Source: Phaeobacter sp. B1627
GTDB lineage: Bacteria > Pseudomonadota > Alphaproteobacteria > Rhodobacterales > Rhodobacteraceae
DNA length: 59,803 nt
Direction of reading: 5' to 3'
NCBI RefSeq assembly: GCF_006265095.1
Contig: NZ_VCNK01000007.1
Coordinates: 1-59,803 of the forward strand
Below are positions 17,193-26,987 of this stretch, in pieces (within the stretch, counting starts at the first letter, position 1; every line of letters starts with the position of its first letter). The translations under genes and the position numbers were made by a program. The notes under the pieces were generated by a model. That model searched no databases. It was not told where the DNA came from and saw only the letters and a list, made by a program, of their open reading frames with translations.

Positions 17193-17879
17193 TCAGGCCA
17201 CCAGCCGATAGCCGCCGGATTCCGTCACCAGAAGCCGGGCATTGGACGGGTCCGGCTCGATCTTCTGGCGCAGACGATAGATATGGGTCTCCAGCGTATG
17301 AGTTGTAACCCCCGCGTTGTAGCCCCAGACCTCATGCAGCAAAATGTCGCGGGGCACTACGCCATCATTGGACCGATAGAGAAATTTCAGAATATTGGTT
17401 TCCTTTTCCGTCAGCCGGATCTTGCGATCATCTTCGGTGACAAGCACCTTCATCGCGGGCTTGAACGTGTAGGGGCCAAGCACAAAGACCGCGTCCTCGG
17501 ATTGCTCATGCTGCCGCAGCTGAGCACGAATGCGGGCGAGAAGAACCGGGAATTTGAACGGTTTGGTCACATAGTCATTGGCGCCGGCATCAAGGCCCAG
17601 GATGGTGTCGGCGTCGCTGTCATGCCCGGTCAGCATCAGGATCGGAGATTTGACGCCCTGCTTGCGCATCAGGCGGCACAGCTCGCGCCCATCCGTATCC
17701 GGCAGCCCCACATCGAGGATGATCAGATCGTAGATCGCTTCCTTGGCCCGCTCCATTGCGCTGTGACCGTCGCTGGCCTCAAAGACATCGAAATCCTCGG
17801 TCATGACGAGCTGCTCGCTCAGCGCCTCGCGCAGGTCTTCATCGTCGTCCACAAGCAGAATTTTCTTCAACTGTGCCAT
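17193..17879 (-). CDS. OmpR/PhoB-family response regulator
   Basis: The protein has 228 residues. The receiver has acidic DDDED near the N-terminus, phosphoacceptor Asp56 in IILDVGLP and Lys in YVTKPFKFP. The effector is a winged helix ending in THTLETHIYRLRQKIEPDP and GGYRLVA. There is no sensor kinase gene beside it, so it is an orphan here. The architecture and context resemble the CenR-like orphan regulators of alphaproteobacteria, which is an inference. Start at 17879 has AGGAGAG upstream; a 13-residue longer frame is unlikely. Divergent from ribA. Confidence 0.9.
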   Translation of the reverse strand: MAQLKKILLVDDDEDLREALSEQLVMTEDFDVFEASDGHSAMERAKEAIYDLIILDVGLPDTDGRELCRLMRKQGVKSPILMLTGHDSDADTILGLDAGANDYVTKPFKFPVLLARIRAQLRQHEQSEDAVFVLGPYTFKPAMKVLVTEDDRKIRLTEKETNILKFLYRSNDGVVPRDILLHEVWGYNAGVTTHTLETHIYRLRQKIEPDPSNARLLVTESGGYRLVA

Positions 17880-17943
17880 GGGCTCTCTCCTGTTCACTTG
17901 CAAAACAAATGTGAGCAAGGCCGGGAAAGAACAAGCTTTGCCG

Positions 17944-17956
17944 CGTGAATTTCACG
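17944..17956. promoter_or_regulatory. 13-bp palindrome between the response regulator gene and ribA
   Basis: CGTGAATTTCACG reads as CGTGAA-T-TTCACG, a perfect 6+1+6 palindrome 65 bases upstream of the response regulator start and 91 bases upstream of ribA. It could be an operator shared by the divergent genes. No protein can be assigned from the sequence. Confidence 0.4.
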
Positions 17957-18046
17957 GCGACGTGTCCCCAGGCACGGAATTATTTCACTTTCGAAGCGAT
18001 TGGGCGTAGGAAACACTCCTGATGTTACAGCCAGGACACCGACCGG

Positions 18047-19135
18047 ATGAGCCTTTTGCCGACAATGCTGGAGCGTATCGCCCGTGCCCGCGTGGATCTG
18101 CGGATGGGGCTGCCCGTCGTCCTCACCACCGGCGACAGCGCGATCCTGACGCTCGCCGTTGAAAGCCTCACGTCCGAGCGGCTGACGGACCTGCGCGCAT
18201 TGGGGGATGTAGCGCTTGCGCTGACCGCCCGTCGCGCCGCCACTCTGAAGGCCCGCGCCTATGATGGCGACCTCGCCCGGATTGCGGTGCCGCAGGATGT
18301 GGGCCTCGACTGGGTCCAAGCTCTGGCCGATCCGGCCGACGATCTGGCGGCGCCGATGAAGGGTCCGTTGTCCAGCCTGCGCGGAGGCGACGCCAACCTT
18401 GCCGCGCTGGCGATCGCATTGGTGAAATCCGCGCGCCTCCTGCCTGCCGCGATCTTTGTGCCCCTGGCGGACGCCGGAGGATTTGCGCTCCGCCACGATC
18501 TGACCCTGCTGCCGCAATCGGCTGCAGAGCCGCTTCTCAACCAAAGCTCCCCCCTGCACCCTGTGGCCGCCGCCAGATTACCGATGGCTGCGTCCGAGGC
18601 CGGGCGGCTGCATGTGTTTCGGCCAGAAGATGGCGGCGAGGAGCATTACGCCATCGAAATTGGCCGCCCCGACCGCAGCACAGCGGTTCTGGCCCGGTTG
18701 CATTCGGCCTGTTTCACCGGCGATGTACTGGGGTCTCTGAAATGCGACTGCGGACCGCAACTGCACGGTGCGCTGGCTCAGATGGGACAGGAAGGGGCGG
18801 GCGTGCTGCTCTACCTGAACCAGGAGGGTCGCGGCATCGGGCTTGCCAATAAGATGCGCGCCTATTCGCTGCAGGACCAGGGCTTTGATACCGTCGAGGC
18901 CAATCATCGTCTCGGGTTTGAGGATGACGAACGGGATTTTCGCATTGGTGCTTCGATCCTGCGCGAGCTTGGTTTTTCTGCCGTGCGTCTGATGACCAAT
19001 AACCCGGGCAAGATCGCCATGATGGAAAAGACGGGCATCGCCGTTGACCAGCGGGTGCCATTGCACGTTGGGGAAAACGACTTCAACCGCGCCTATCTCG
19101 CCACCAAGGCGGCAAAATCGGGGCATTTGCTGTGA
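18047..19135 (+). CDS. ribA: GTP cyclohydrolase II with degenerate N-terminal domain
   Basis: The protein has 362 residues. The C-terminal ~190 are RibA: Zn cysteines in CFTGDVLGSLKCDC, the substrate-binding EGRGIGLANKMRAY, and MTNNPGKI. It opens GTP to the first riboflavin precursor. The N-terminal ~170 residues are Ala/Leu-rich and do not show the metal-binding motifs of RibB, so the DHBP synthase domain seems absent or decayed, as in other alphaproteobacterial RibA fusions. The L,D-transpeptidase start GTG overlaps its stop. Weak ribosome-binding site. Confidence 0.92.
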   Translation: MSLLPTMLERIARARVDLRMGLPVVLTTGDSAILTLAVESLTSERLTDLRALGDVALALTARRAATLKARAYDGDLARIAVPQDVGLDWVQALADPADDLAAPMKGPLSSLRGGDANLAALAIALVKSARLLPAAIFVPLADAGGFALRHDLTLLPQSAAEPLLNQSSPLHPVAAARLPMAASEAGRLHVFRPEDGGEEHYAIEIGRPDRSTAVLARLHSACFTGDVLGSLKCDCGPQLHGALAQMGQEGAGVLLYLNQEGRGIGLANKMRAYSLQDQGFDTVEANHRLGFEDDERDFRIGASILRELGFSAVRLMTNNPGKIAMMEKTGIAVDQRVPLHVGENDFNRAYLATKAAKSGHLL

Positions 19136-19641
19136 CTGCGGTGGCATCGTCCGATCTGGTCCTGACACCCGCCGGGCTGCGGTTCAGGGGCAGGACCCTG
19201 CCCTGCTCCATCGGCAAAGGCGGTATCACTGACGCCAAACGCGAAGGCGATGGCGCGACACCGGCGGGGGCGCACAGGATCACCGGCATGCTCTATCGCC
19301 CGGACCGGATCCCGCCTCCGCAGCCCTGGGCGGTTCCAATCTACCCCGGCGACCTGTGGTCGGATGATAGCGACGACCTCGCCTATAACCACATGGTCCG
19401 CGCCCCGCATCCCTATGGGCACGAACGGTTGCGGCGGGCCGACCCGCTCTATGATCTAGTGCTGCTGACGGACTGGAACTGGCCCTATGCCACAAAGGGG
19501 CGCGGATCAGCCATTTTTCTGCATCAGTGGCGCCGCCCCGGATATCCGACCGAGGGATGTCTCGCATTTTCGCGCCAGACTTTGCAGTGGATCGCCGCAC
19601 GGATACGGCCCGATGCCCGGCTGATCATCCGGTCACGCTGA
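19132..19641 (+). CDS. L,D-transpeptidase (YkuD) catalytic domain protein
   Basis: The protein has 169 residues. The YkuD signature is intact, with His131 in IFLHQWRRPG and nucleophile Cys143 in TEGCLAF. Family enzymes form 3-3 peptidoglycan cross-links or attach proteins to the wall. There is no signal peptide or lipobox, so export to the periplasm is not obvious, a common feature of this small subfamily. The GTG start at 19132 overlaps the ribA stop (GTGA), implying coupled translation. The 3' ends of this gene and the convergent YggS-family gene overlap by nine bases. Confidence 0.87.
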   Translation: MTAVASSDLVLTPAGLRFRGRTLPCSIGKGGITDAKREGDGATPAGAHRITGMLYRPDRIPPPQPWAVPIYPGDLWSDDSDDLAYNHMVRAPHPYGHERLRRADPLYDLVLLTDWNWPYATKGRGSAIFLHQWRRPGYPTEGCLAFSRQTLQWIAARIRPDARLIIRSR

Positions 19642-20289
19642 CGCGGAGCGTTCCCCAAAAATCGCCGAGCCGACCCGGACGTGGGTCGCGCCAAGCGCAA
19701 TCGCCTGCTCAAAATCGCTGCTCATCCCCATGGAGAGGCCATCCAACCCGTTCCGCGCCGCTATCTTCGCCAGCAACGCGAAATGCAGGCTCGGTTCTTC
19801 CTCGACAGGCGGAATGCACATCAGCCCCTGCACCGGCAGATCAAGGCGACGGCATTCGGCCACGAACGCATCTGCCTCTGACGGCAGGACACCGGCCTTT
19901 TGCGCTTCCTCGCCCGTGTTCACCTGAATAAAAATCTGCGGGCACCGGCCGAGGTCCTGTGCCAGACGTGCCAGCGTGTTTGCCAGTTTCAGTCTGTCTA
20001 CGGAATGAATGGAATCGACCAGCTCCATGGCCTGCCGGGCCTTGTTGGTTTGCAGGGGGCCAATCAGATGGAGTTGGATACCGTCGTAGCGGGTGCGAAA
20101 CTCCGGCCATTTCCCGGCCGCTTCCTGCACCCGGTTTTCCCCAAAGACGCGATGGCCCGCCTGCAGGACCGCTTCGACGCGCTCATTGGGCTGCACCTTG
20201 GACACTGCGATCAGCTGCACGGAACCGGGCACACGATCGGCGGCAGCTTCGGCGGTGGCGATACGGGATTTTATCTCGGTCAGCGACAT
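19633..20289 (-). CDS. YggS/PROSC-family PLP homeostasis protein
   Basis: The protein has 218 residues. The PLP Lys31 is in LIAVSKVQP, followed by VFGENRVQEA, HLIGPLQTNKA and MGMSSDFEQAIALGATHVRVGSAIFG, all standard YggS motifs. YggS binds PLP without a known catalytic activity and balances cellular B6 vitamers. The start at 20289 is preferred over 20325, which would add a 12-residue tail not seen in relatives. It lies about 100 bases from the 3' end of the porin gene, on the same strand, with the porin terminator between. Confidence 0.92.
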   Translation of the reverse strand: MSLTEIKSRIATAEAAADRVPGSVQLIAVSKVQPNERVEAVLQAGHRVFGENRVQEAAGKWPEFRTRYDGIQLHLIGPLQTNKARQAMELVDSIHSVDRLKLANTLARLAQDLGRCPQIFIQVNTGEEAQKAGVLPSEADAFVAECRRLDLPVQGLMCIPPVEEEPSLHFALLAKIAARNGLDGLSMGMSSDFEQAIALGATHVRVGSAIFGERSASA

Positions 20290-20336
20290 CTCGGCCTCAC
20301 ACAACTGTTTTGGCCGAAGAAACACCTTTTGCGCGG

Positions 20337-20369
20337 AAAAGAAAAGGGCGAGCTCCGAAGAGCCCGCCC
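20337..20369 (-). terminator. Rho-independent terminator of the porin gene
   Basis: On the minus strand a 10-bp stem (GGGCGGGCTC/GAGCTCGCCC with one G-U pair) capped by a TTCG tetraloop is followed by TTTTCTTTT. It is 27 bases past the porin stop codon and is among the strongest terminator-like structures in the window. Confidence 0.9.
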
Positions 20370-20395
20370 CAAAGAACCATGTGGTTCAGATCAGC

Positions 20396-21343
20396 TTAGA
20401 AGGAGAACTTCACGCCGAGGTCTGCCAGTGTGCTCTCGGAAGTGCTTTTAGCAACACCACCTGCGAGGGTCACACCACCGCCCAGACCGTGGGTGAAGCC
20501 CAGGCCGTATGCGGTTTCAGAAGAGTCCAGACCACCGCCGGAAACAACAGCTTGGATCGCGGTTGCGGAGGAGATCTCGTAGTTCACGGAGATACCGTAG
20601 GCCAGATCGCCGTCAACAGTTGCGGTGTCGAAGATGTCGCCGTCGCCGAGGATGATGGAGTAACCCAGTGCGCCTGCGGAGCCTGCGAGACCCAGGATGT
20701 AGTAGTCGCCTGCGTTGTCGTCGTCACCGTAAGCGGCGCCGATGGACATGCCGTTCGCCAGGGTGTAGCCCAGACCGACTTGGAATTCTTCGTTGGCAAC
20801 AACGGTACCAGCTGCTTTGGTGTCGGTGTAGGACACGGATGCAGAGAAGTCACCAACAGTGTAACGTGCTTTGATGGTGGTTGCGTCTGCACCGCCGGCA
20901 CCGAAGCCACCGATGGAAGCAGCTGTGTCATACCATACGGAGTTGTGCTCGATCAGAGCGGTCAGGCCGATGCCGTAACCGTAGAAGTCAACCTGGTCGC
21001 CGGAGTCGAACACGTCGGAGACGTTACCAACATCAACACGCAGGCCGCCGTAGGACACAGCGAAACCAGCAGCACCCGGGCCACGGCCGGAGATTGCGGA
21101 GTTCGCATCTTCGTTGGATTCGAGACGGAAGCGAGCTTCCAGTTTCACACCAGCGTCGGTTTCGGCGATACCGGTGATGTTCACACGCATACGCTGTTCG
21201 ATGCGGGTTTCTTCTGCGCCGGTGTTGGCTTGGTCTTCGGCGTATGCCAGGCCAAAACGTGCGGAACCGCCGATGGTCAGCTCAGCAGCAGCAACGCCAG
21301 CAGTCGCGACAAGTGCGGTCGAAGCGAAGAGAATCTTTTTCAT
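20396..21343 (-). CDS. Outer-membrane porin
   Basis: The precursor has 315 residues. Its signal peptide (MKKILFASTALVATAGVAAA) is followed by beta-rich sequence full of Gly, Asp and aromatic pairs, ending in the outer-membrane signature ...GVKFSF with C-terminal Phe. This is the general porin type of Rhodobacterales (related to the Rhodobacter capsulatus porin). The GAGGG six bases before the ATG at 21343 fixes the start; a longer frame to 21385 is not needed. The strong terminator fits an abundantly expressed gene. Confidence 0.92.
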   Translation of the reverse strand: MKKILFASTALVATAGVAAAELTIGGSARFGLAYAEDQANTGAEETRIEQRMRVNITGIAETDAGVKLEARFRLESNEDANSAISGRGPGAAGFAVSYGGLRVDVGNVSDVFDSGDQVDFYGYGIGLTALIEHNSVWYDTAASIGGFGAGGADATTIKARYTVGDFSASVSYTDTKAAGTVVANEEFQVGLGYTLANGMSIGAAYGDDDNAGDYYILGLAGSAGALGYSIILGDGDIFDTATVDGDLAYGISVNYEISSATAIQAVVSGGGLDSSETAYGLGFTHGLGGGVTLAGGVAKSTSESTLADLGVKFSF

Positions 21344-21626
21344 GGTTTTCCCTCGGGTTTGAATTTCGAAAGAAGCAGTCAGCACAAAGCTTCATCGCTC
21401 CTCAAGTACGCACATCCTCTCGCTTGTTTTGGGGTAGTGAAGCAAGCATGTGCTGAATTCCGAAAACCTTTCGTCAACAAATTGATGCAAGCGTGCCACA
21501 GTCCGTTGTGCCCGCCTGCCTGCCAGACCGCAGCAGCGCAGAGTCTATTAAAGAATAGGCTTGTTGGCGCAACTCGCCTTGTCTAGGAGTATAACAACTG
21601 CAAATTCAGGAGCGGGCCCGGCCAAT

Positions 21627-22115
21627 ATGCGTGGTATCACGACCTTAGTTCTTCTTTCTTCACTGTGCCTTGTAACAGCCTGCGGCGCGCTGCGATCGCT
21701 GGATTCAAGCACCGAGGTCAATGACAGCGACACGATTGTGCTGGCAGGCGAAGGGCGCGATGTCCGCGAGGACCGCACCACGATCTGGGAGGCATTCGGC
21801 CCCCGCAAGAGCGAACAGCGCGTGCAGGTGAACAGATACCTCTGGGCCGCCAGCCTGGAGGTTCTGGATTTCCTGCCGGTCGACTCGGTCGATCCCTTTA
21901 CCGGGGTGATCGTCACCGGCTACGGCACGCCGCCGGGCGGTGGACGGTCCTATCGGGCCACAGTCCACATCAAGGACCCGGCGCTCGAGGCGCGCTCTCT
22001 CAATGTTGCGTTGCAGAGCCGCGGTGGCGCAGTCAGCGCGCAAACGGCGCGTGCGGTCGAAGACGCGATTCTGTCCCGCGCGCGCCAGCTGCGCATGGCA
22101 GACAAGAAAATCTAA
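21627..22115 (+). CDS. DUF3576 lipoprotein
   Basis: The protein has 162 residues. The lipoprotein signal peptide MRGITTLVLLSSLCLVTAC has Cys19 in the lipobox. The body has the DUF3576 pattern (NRYLWAASLEVLDFLP, DPFTGVIVTGYG). The biological role is not known. It commonly precedes leuS in Rhodobacterales, as here. The start at 21627 is chosen because it opens the signal peptide. A terminator separates it from leuS. Confidence 0.85.
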   Translation: MRGITTLVLLSSLCLVTACGALRSLDSSTEVNDSDTIVLAGEGRDVREDRTTIWEAFGPRKSEQRVQVNRYLWAASLEVLDFLPVDSVDPFTGVIVTGYGTPPGGGRSYRATVHIKDPALEARSLNVALQSRGGAVSAQTARAVEDAILSRARQLRMADKKI

Positions 22116-22158
22116 CGACCTCGCCACTGAACAACCCGTTATTTACACGTATCAGGAG

Positions 22159-22182
22159 CGCCGGGTCACCACCCGGCGTTTT
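22159..22182 (+). terminator. Rho-independent terminator between DUF3576 gene and leuS
   Basis: Stem CGCCGGGT/ACCCGGCG with loop CACC, then TTTTC. It sits 43 bases after the DUF3576 stop and 20 bases before the leuS ATG, so it could also act as a leader hairpin of leuS. Confidence 0.75.
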
Positions 22183-22201
22183 CATGCAAAGGACCGCCTA
22201 G

Positions 22202-24760
22202 ATGTCGCGTTATGAAGCCTCGGAAATCGAAGCGAAATGGCAAAAAGCCTGGGAAGATGCTGCCATTTTCCAAGCTGAGACCGATCACCAAAAGCCCAAG
22301 TACTATGTGCTTGAGATGTTCCCCTACCCCTCGGGCAAGCTGCACATGGGGCATGTGCGCAACTACACGATGGGCGACGTGATCGCGCGCTACAAGCTGT
22401 CGACAGGCCATAACGTACTGCACCCTATGGGATTTGATGCCTTTGGCATGCCTGCGGAAAACGCGGCGATGGCCTCGGGCGGGCACCCCAAGGACTGGAC
22501 CTACTCCAATATCGACACGATGGTTGAACAGATGAAGCCGCTGGGCCTGTCGCTCGACTGGAGCCGGATGTTCGCCACCTGCGATCCCGAATACTATGGC
22601 CAGCAACAATCGCTGTTTCTGGATTTCCTCGCCAAAGGGCTGGTCTATCGCAAGAACGCCGTGGTCAACTGGGACCCCGTCGACATGACCGTTCTGGCCA
22701 ATGAACAGGTGGAAAACGGTCGCGGCTGGCGCTCTGGTGCCGTGGTCGAGCGGCGTGAGCTGACGCAGTGGTTCTTCAAGATTTCCGACTATTCCGAAGA
22801 CCTGCTGGACGCGCTGGACGGGTTGGAAAACTGGCCCGCCAAGGTGCGGCTGATGCAGGAGAACTGGATCGGCAAGTCGCGGGGGCTGCAGTTCAAATTC
22901 GAACGCACCGATGGCGGCGCGCCGGTCGAGGTCTATACAACCCGGCCCGACACGCTGATGGGGGCGTCCTTTGTGGGGATCTCGCCCGACCATCCGATTG
23001 CCCGGCAGCTGGAGGCCGAATCGCCCGAGATCGCGAGTTTCGTGGCGGAGTGCCGCAAAGGCGGCACCACCGAAGAGGCGATCGAGACGGCAGAAAAGCT
23101 CGGCTATGATACCGGCCTGCGGGTCAAGCATCCCCTCGATCCGAATTGGGAGCTGCCCGTCTGGATCGCCAATTTCATTCTGATGGACTATGGCACCGGC
23201 GCCGTCTTTGCCTGTCCTGCCCATGACCAGCGCGATTTTGAGTTTGCCAGCAAATACGACCTGCCGATCATCCCGGTGCTGGAGCCCCTCGATGGCGCGG
23301 GCGAGTTGACCGAAGCCTACGTGCCTGCGAAGGCCGAAAAGGTCCGCTACATCAAAGGCTTTGCCGGCAGCGAGGAACAGACCGGAGAAGAGGGCGTGGA
23401 TGCCGCCGTCGACAAGGCGGAGGCAGAAGGCTGGGGCGAAGGGGTGACCAAATTCCGCCTGCGCGACTGGGGCCTGTCCCGTCAACGCTATTGGGGCTGC
23501 CCGATCCCCGTTGTCCACTGTGACGCCTGCGGCGTTGTGCCGGAGAAGAAGGAAAACCTGCCGATCGCCCTGCCCTATGACGAAGATGGCACGGCAATAG
23601 ACTTTTCCGTGCCCGGCAACCCGCTGGACCGGCATCCAAGCTGGCGCGATTGCGCATGCCCCGCCTGTGGCAAACCTGCGCAACGCGAAACCGACACGAT
23701 GGATACCTTCGTTGATTCGAGCTGGTATTTCGCCCGTTTCACCGCACCGCGGGCCGAAACGCCGACCGATCTCGAGGCGGCCAGCTACTGGATGAACGTT
23801 GATCAGTATATCGGCGGCGTCGAACATGCGATTTTGCACCTGCTCTATTCGCGCTTTTTTGCCCGGGCGATGCATATCTGTGGCCACCTGCCCGAATCGG
23901 CGAAGGAACCCTTTGATGCGCTGTTCACCCAAGGCATGGTGACCCACGCAATCTATCAGAGCGAAGGCGGCAATGGCCGTCCGGTCTATCACTACCCGGA
24001 AGAAGTGGATCTGCGCGACGGCAAGGCGATCCTGAAGGACACAGGGCAGGAGGTGAAGATCATCCCCTCGGCCAAGATGTCCAAGTCGAAGAACAACGTG
24101 GTCGACCCGCTGCACATCATCTCGGCCTTTGGCGCGGATACCGCACGCTGGTTCGTGCTGTCCGATTCTCCGCCGGAACGCGACGTGGAATGGACGGCAT
24201 CCGGGGCTGAGGCTGCTTTCAAACATCTGGCGCGCGTCTACCGCCTTGCCTCCGAGGCGGCGACTGCAACAGGAGAGGGCACGGGTGATGAGGAGCTGCG
24301 TCGCGAAATGCACAAGGCCATCCGCGACGTCACGCTGGGGATCGAAAGCTTCGGCTTCAACGCCTCCATTGCCAAGCTCTATGGGTTCACCAACACATTG
24401 GCGAAATCCAAGGCGGGCGCAGCAACCAAGAAGGAGGCGGCCAGGGTGCTGGCACAGCTGATGTCTCCGATGACACCCCACCTCGCGGAGGCCATGTGGG
24501 AAATGCTGGAGGGCGAGGGGCTGGTGGCCAATGCTCCATGGCCGCAGGCGGATGAGGCAATGCTCGTCGAGGCCAGCGTCACCCTACCGATCCAGATCAA
24601 TGGCAAGCGGCGCGCGGAAATCACCGTTGCGGCCGATCTCGACAAGGCAGAGGTTGAAAAACTGGCGCTGGCGCATGAAGCTGTGCAGCGGGTGTTGGAC
24701 GGCGCAGCACCGAAGAAAGTGATCGTGGTGCCGGGGCGGATCGTCAATGTTGTTGCCTGA
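22202..24760 (+). CDS. leuS: Leucyl-tRNA synthetase
   Basis: The protein has 852 residues, normal for bacterial LeuRS. It has class I motifs HMGH (His48) and KMSKS (625-629). The large CP1 editing insert follows the first half of the Rossmann fold, with a threonine-rich [15 protein letters not shown] region after it, and an anticodon-binding domain ends the protein. It charges tRNA-Leu and edits mischarged tRNA. lptE starts inside its last codons (14-base overlap), and holA overlaps lptE, so the three form one transcription unit. Confidence 0.97.
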   Translation: MSRYEASEIEAKWQKAWEDAAIFQAETDHQKPKYYVLEMFPYPSGKLHMGHVRNYTMGDVIARYKLSTGHNVLHPMGFDAFGMPAENAAMASGGHPKDWTYSNIDTMVEQMKPLGLSLDWSRMFATCDPEYYGQQQSLFLDFLAKGLVYRKNAVVNWDPVDMTVLANEQVENGRGWRSGAVVERRELTQWFFKISDYSEDLLDALDGLENWPAKVRLMQENWIGKSRGLQFKFERTDGGAPVEVYTTRPDTLMGASFVGISPDHPIARQLEAESPEIASFVAECRKGGTTEEAIETAEKLGYDTGLRVKHPLDPNWELPVWIANFILMDYGTGAVFACPAHDQRDFEFASKYDLPIIPVLEPLDGAGELTEAYVPAKAEKVRYIKGFAGSEEQTGEEGVDAAVDKAEAEGWGEGVTKFRLRDWGLSRQRYWGCPIPVVHCDACGVVPEKKENLPIALPYDEDGTAIDFSVPGNPLDRHPSWRDCACPACGKPAQRETDTMDTFVDSSWYFARFTAPRAETPTDLEAASYWMNVDQYIGGVEHAILHLLYSRFFARAMHICGHLPESAKEPFDALFTQGMVTHAIYQSEGGNGRPVYHYPEEVDLRDGKAILKDTGQEVKIIPSAKMSKSKNNVVDPLHIISAFGADTARWFVLSDSPPERDVEWTASGAEAAFKHLARVYRLASEAATATGEGTGDEELRREMHKAIRDVTLGIESFGFNASIAKLYGFTNTLAKSKAGAATKKEAARVLAQLMSPMTPHLAEAMWEMLEGEGLVANAPWPQADEAMLVEASVTLPIQINGKRRAEITVAADLDKAEVEKLALAHEAVQRVLDGAAPKKVIVVPGRIVNVVA

Positions 24761-25280
24761 CCGACGCAGATTGCTGAATGCTGTGATGGCCGGAGCCCTG
24801 AGCTTCGGCCTCTCGGCCTGCGGATTTGAGCCGGTCTACGGTCCCGGCGGCACCGCCTCGGCCCTTCGCGAAAACGTTGTGGTGCAATCGCCGGAGACAA
24901 TCGGCGCGCCGCGCGATGCGGATGCCTACTACCTCGTGCGGCAACTGGAGACACGTCTGGGCCGCTCCGGCGCGCCGGACTACCGGTTGAACCTGTCGCT
25001 CACGACCGAAGAGGTCGGACAGGCGATCACGGCAGACGGTGATATCACCCGCTATTCCCTGACCGGATCGGCCGGATATACTCTGGTCCGCCTGTCTGAC
25101 GGCCGGATCGTCGGCAGCGGAGAGATCTCAACCTTCACTGGCTACTCCGCCAGCGGGACGACCGTGCAGACCCTCGCCAGTGAAACCGACGCCCACGAAC
25201 GGCTCATGGTCATGCTCGCCGATCAGATCGTGACGCGGCTCTATGCGACGCCGGGGCTGGGTGTGCCCGAAGACCAATGA
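24747..25280 (+). CDS. lptE: LPS-assembly lipoprotein LptE
   Basis: The precursor has 177 residues, with a lipobox LSAC (Cys25) after the signal peptide and a start typical of the family ([11 protein letters not shown]). LptE is the plug of the LptD barrel that delivers lipopolysaccharide to the cell surface. It overlaps the end of leuS by 14 bases and is itself overlapped by holA (ATGA). The leuS-lptE-holA order is standard in alphaproteobacteria and E. coli, which supports the call despite the low sequence conservation of LptE. Confidence 0.88.
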   Translation: MLLPDRRRLLNAVMAGALSFGLSACGFEPVYGPGGTASALRENVVVQSPETIGAPRDADAYYLVRQLETRLGRSGAPDYRLNLSLTTEEVGQAITADGDITRYSLTGSAGYTLVRLSDGRIVGSGEISTFTGYSASGTTVQTLASETDAHERLMVMLADQIVTRLYATPGLGVPEDQ

Positions 25281-26305
25281 AACTCAGCCCGCGCGAGGCA
25301 GAGGGCTATTTCGCCCGTCCCGATCCGAACCGAACCGGTTTGCTGATCTACGGCCCCGACGCGATGCGGGTCTCTCTCAAGCGGCAGCAGATGCTGGCAG
25401 CGCTCCTTGGGGCCGGAGCGGAAGAGGAAATGCGCCTTGCCCGTATGCCTGCGGGGGATCTGCGAAAAGACCCGGCACAGCTGCTGGATGCGGTCAAGGC
25501 GGTTGGTTTCTTCCCCGGGATTCGCGCGGTCTTTGTCGAGGACGCGAATGACACTGCGACCCCCGCCATTGTTGCCGCCCTGGCGGAATGGCAGCCGGGC
25601 GACGCGCAGATCGTGGTCACCGCAGGCCAGCTGAAGGCGACCTCGAAACTCCGCAAGGCATTTGAAACCCATGCCAACGTCTATGCCACCGGGATCTATG
25701 ATGATCCGCCGTCGCGGGCGGAGATTGAACGGATCCTGGCTGATACCGGCGTGCGCGACGTGCCAGGGGACAGCATGTCGGCCCTCACCGATATCGCCAA
25801 CGAGATCGGTCCCGGCGATTTCTCTCGCATGATCGAAAAGCTCAGCCTCTACAAACATGGCGACAGCAGCGCGCTGACACTGGATGATATTGCCGCCGTC
25901 GCCCCGCAATCGACAGAAGCGGCGCTGGACGATCTTCTGAATGTGGTGGCCGAGGGCCGCAGCACCGAGATCGGCCCCGTGTTGCGCCGACTGCAGGCGC
26001 AGGGAACGAATGCCGTGTCCCTCTGCATCGGGGCCACGCGCCATTTCCGCACGCTCTATACCATCGCTGCCCATCCCGGAGGCCCGGCCCAGGGCATCGG
26101 GGGCTTGCGGCCGCCGCTCTATGGCAAGCGACGGGACAGGATGCTGCGGCAGGCTCAGGGTTGGGGGGCGCAGAAGTTGCAAAATGCCCTGACCATCCTG
26201 ACAGACACCGACCTGCAGCTCCGCTCCGCCGGGCAAAGCGCCCCGGCCCAGGCCCTGACAGAGCGGGCGCTGATCCGCCTCGCCATGCTGGCGCGCGCCC
26301 GCTGA
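25277..26305 (+). CDS. holA: DNA polymerase III subunit delta
   Basis: The protein has 342 residues, matching HolA. It opens with LLIYGPDAMRVSLKRQQMLAALLG, a nucleotide-binding-like core without a functional Walker motif, as usual for delta, and ends with the clamp-loader helical collar part. Delta opens the beta clamp during loading. Start overlaps lptE by ATGA, so translation is coupled. It is the last gene of the leuS unit. Confidence 0.93.
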   Translation: MKLSPREAEGYFARPDPNRTGLLIYGPDAMRVSLKRQQMLAALLGAGAEEEMRLARMPAGDLRKDPAQLLDAVKAVGFFPGIRAVFVEDANDTATPAIVAALAEWQPGDAQIVVTAGQLKATSKLRKAFETHANVYATGIYDDPPSRAEIERILADTGVRDVPGDSMSALTDIANEIGPGDFSRMIEKLSLYKHGDSSALTLDDIAAVAPQSTEAALDDLLNVVAEGRSTEIGPVLRRLQAQGTNAVSLCIGATRHFRTLYTIAAHPGGPAQGIGGLRPPLYGKRRDRMLRQAQGWGAQKLQNALTILTDTDLQLRSAGQSAPAQALTERALIRLAMLARAR

Positions 26306-26396
26306 TTTCTGACCGCCGCATGCGCCGGGACGTAGTGTCCGGCTTGACCTCCTGTGCAGTTGCAGCAACGCTGTCGCATCTGAGGGAGGATCAACA

Positions 26397-26987
26397 ATGT
26401 ACAAAGTCATCGGAAAACCCATGACCCGCACATTTCGTGTGCTTTGGGCACTGGAGGAACTGGGCGTTCCCTACGCGCTGGATCCGGCCTCTCCTCAAAG
26501 CGATGCGGTCCGGGCGTACAATCCGTCCGGCAAAGTGCCCGTACTGCTAGAAGATGGCGAGATAATTACGGATTCCGTGGCGATCATAACCTACCTTGCC
26601 GACAAGCATGGCGGCTTGACCGCGCCGACAGGCAGCCTGGCCCGGGCAAAACAGGATGCGATCACCAATATGGTGATAGATGAGATGGATGCGCTTTTGT
26701 GGACTGCCGCCCGCCATAGCTTTGCCTTGCCCGAGGAGCATCGGGTGCCGGAGATAAAGCCCTCGCTGCGCTGGGAATTTGGCCGGTCCGTTGCGCGGAT
26801 CGAGGGGCGGATGACCGGAGATTTTGTCGCCGGAGACAGCTTCACCATTGCCGATATCCTGCTGACGCATTGCCTCAATTGGGCACGCGGCGCCAAGTTC
26901 GATGTCAACAGCGAGCGGCTCGTTTCCTATGGCAAGCGGATGCGTGCCCGCCCCGCCTTTCAGCGAACCGCGTCGCTTGCCAAATAG
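26397..26987 (+). CDS. Glutathione S-transferase family protein
   Basis: The protein has 196 residues with a thioredoxin-fold GST_N domain (MYKVIGKPMTRTFRVLWALEELGVPY). The SxAI motif for glutathione is DSVAIITYLADKHG, and a helical GST_C domain follows (FTIADILLTHCLNWA). The exact class and substrate are not evident. GGGAGGA lies upstream of the ATG. Its last 28 bases overlap the 3' end of the convergent flavoprotein gene, unusually long for a convergent pair. Confidence 0.9.
   Translation: MYKVIGKPMTRTFRVLWALEELGVPYALDPASPQSDAVRAYNPSGKVPVLLEDGEIITDSVAIITYLADKHGGLTAPTGSLARAKQDAITNMVIDEMDALLWTAARHSFALPEEHRVPEIKPSLRWEFGRSVARIEGRMTGDFVAGDSFTIADILLTHCLNWARGAKFDVNSERLVSYGKRMRARPAFQRTASLAK

Noticed and set aside
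17167-17203. 11-base direct repeat TCAGGCCACCA at 17167-17177 and 17193-17203
   Set aside because: The second copy is the stop region of the response regulator; two short copies 26 bases apart may be a small duplication but carry no clear function.
22166-24481. 771-residue open frame antisense to leuS
   Set aside because: Arg/His/Gly-rich composition without motifs, and it mirrors the codon bias of leuS, which has all synthetase signatures.
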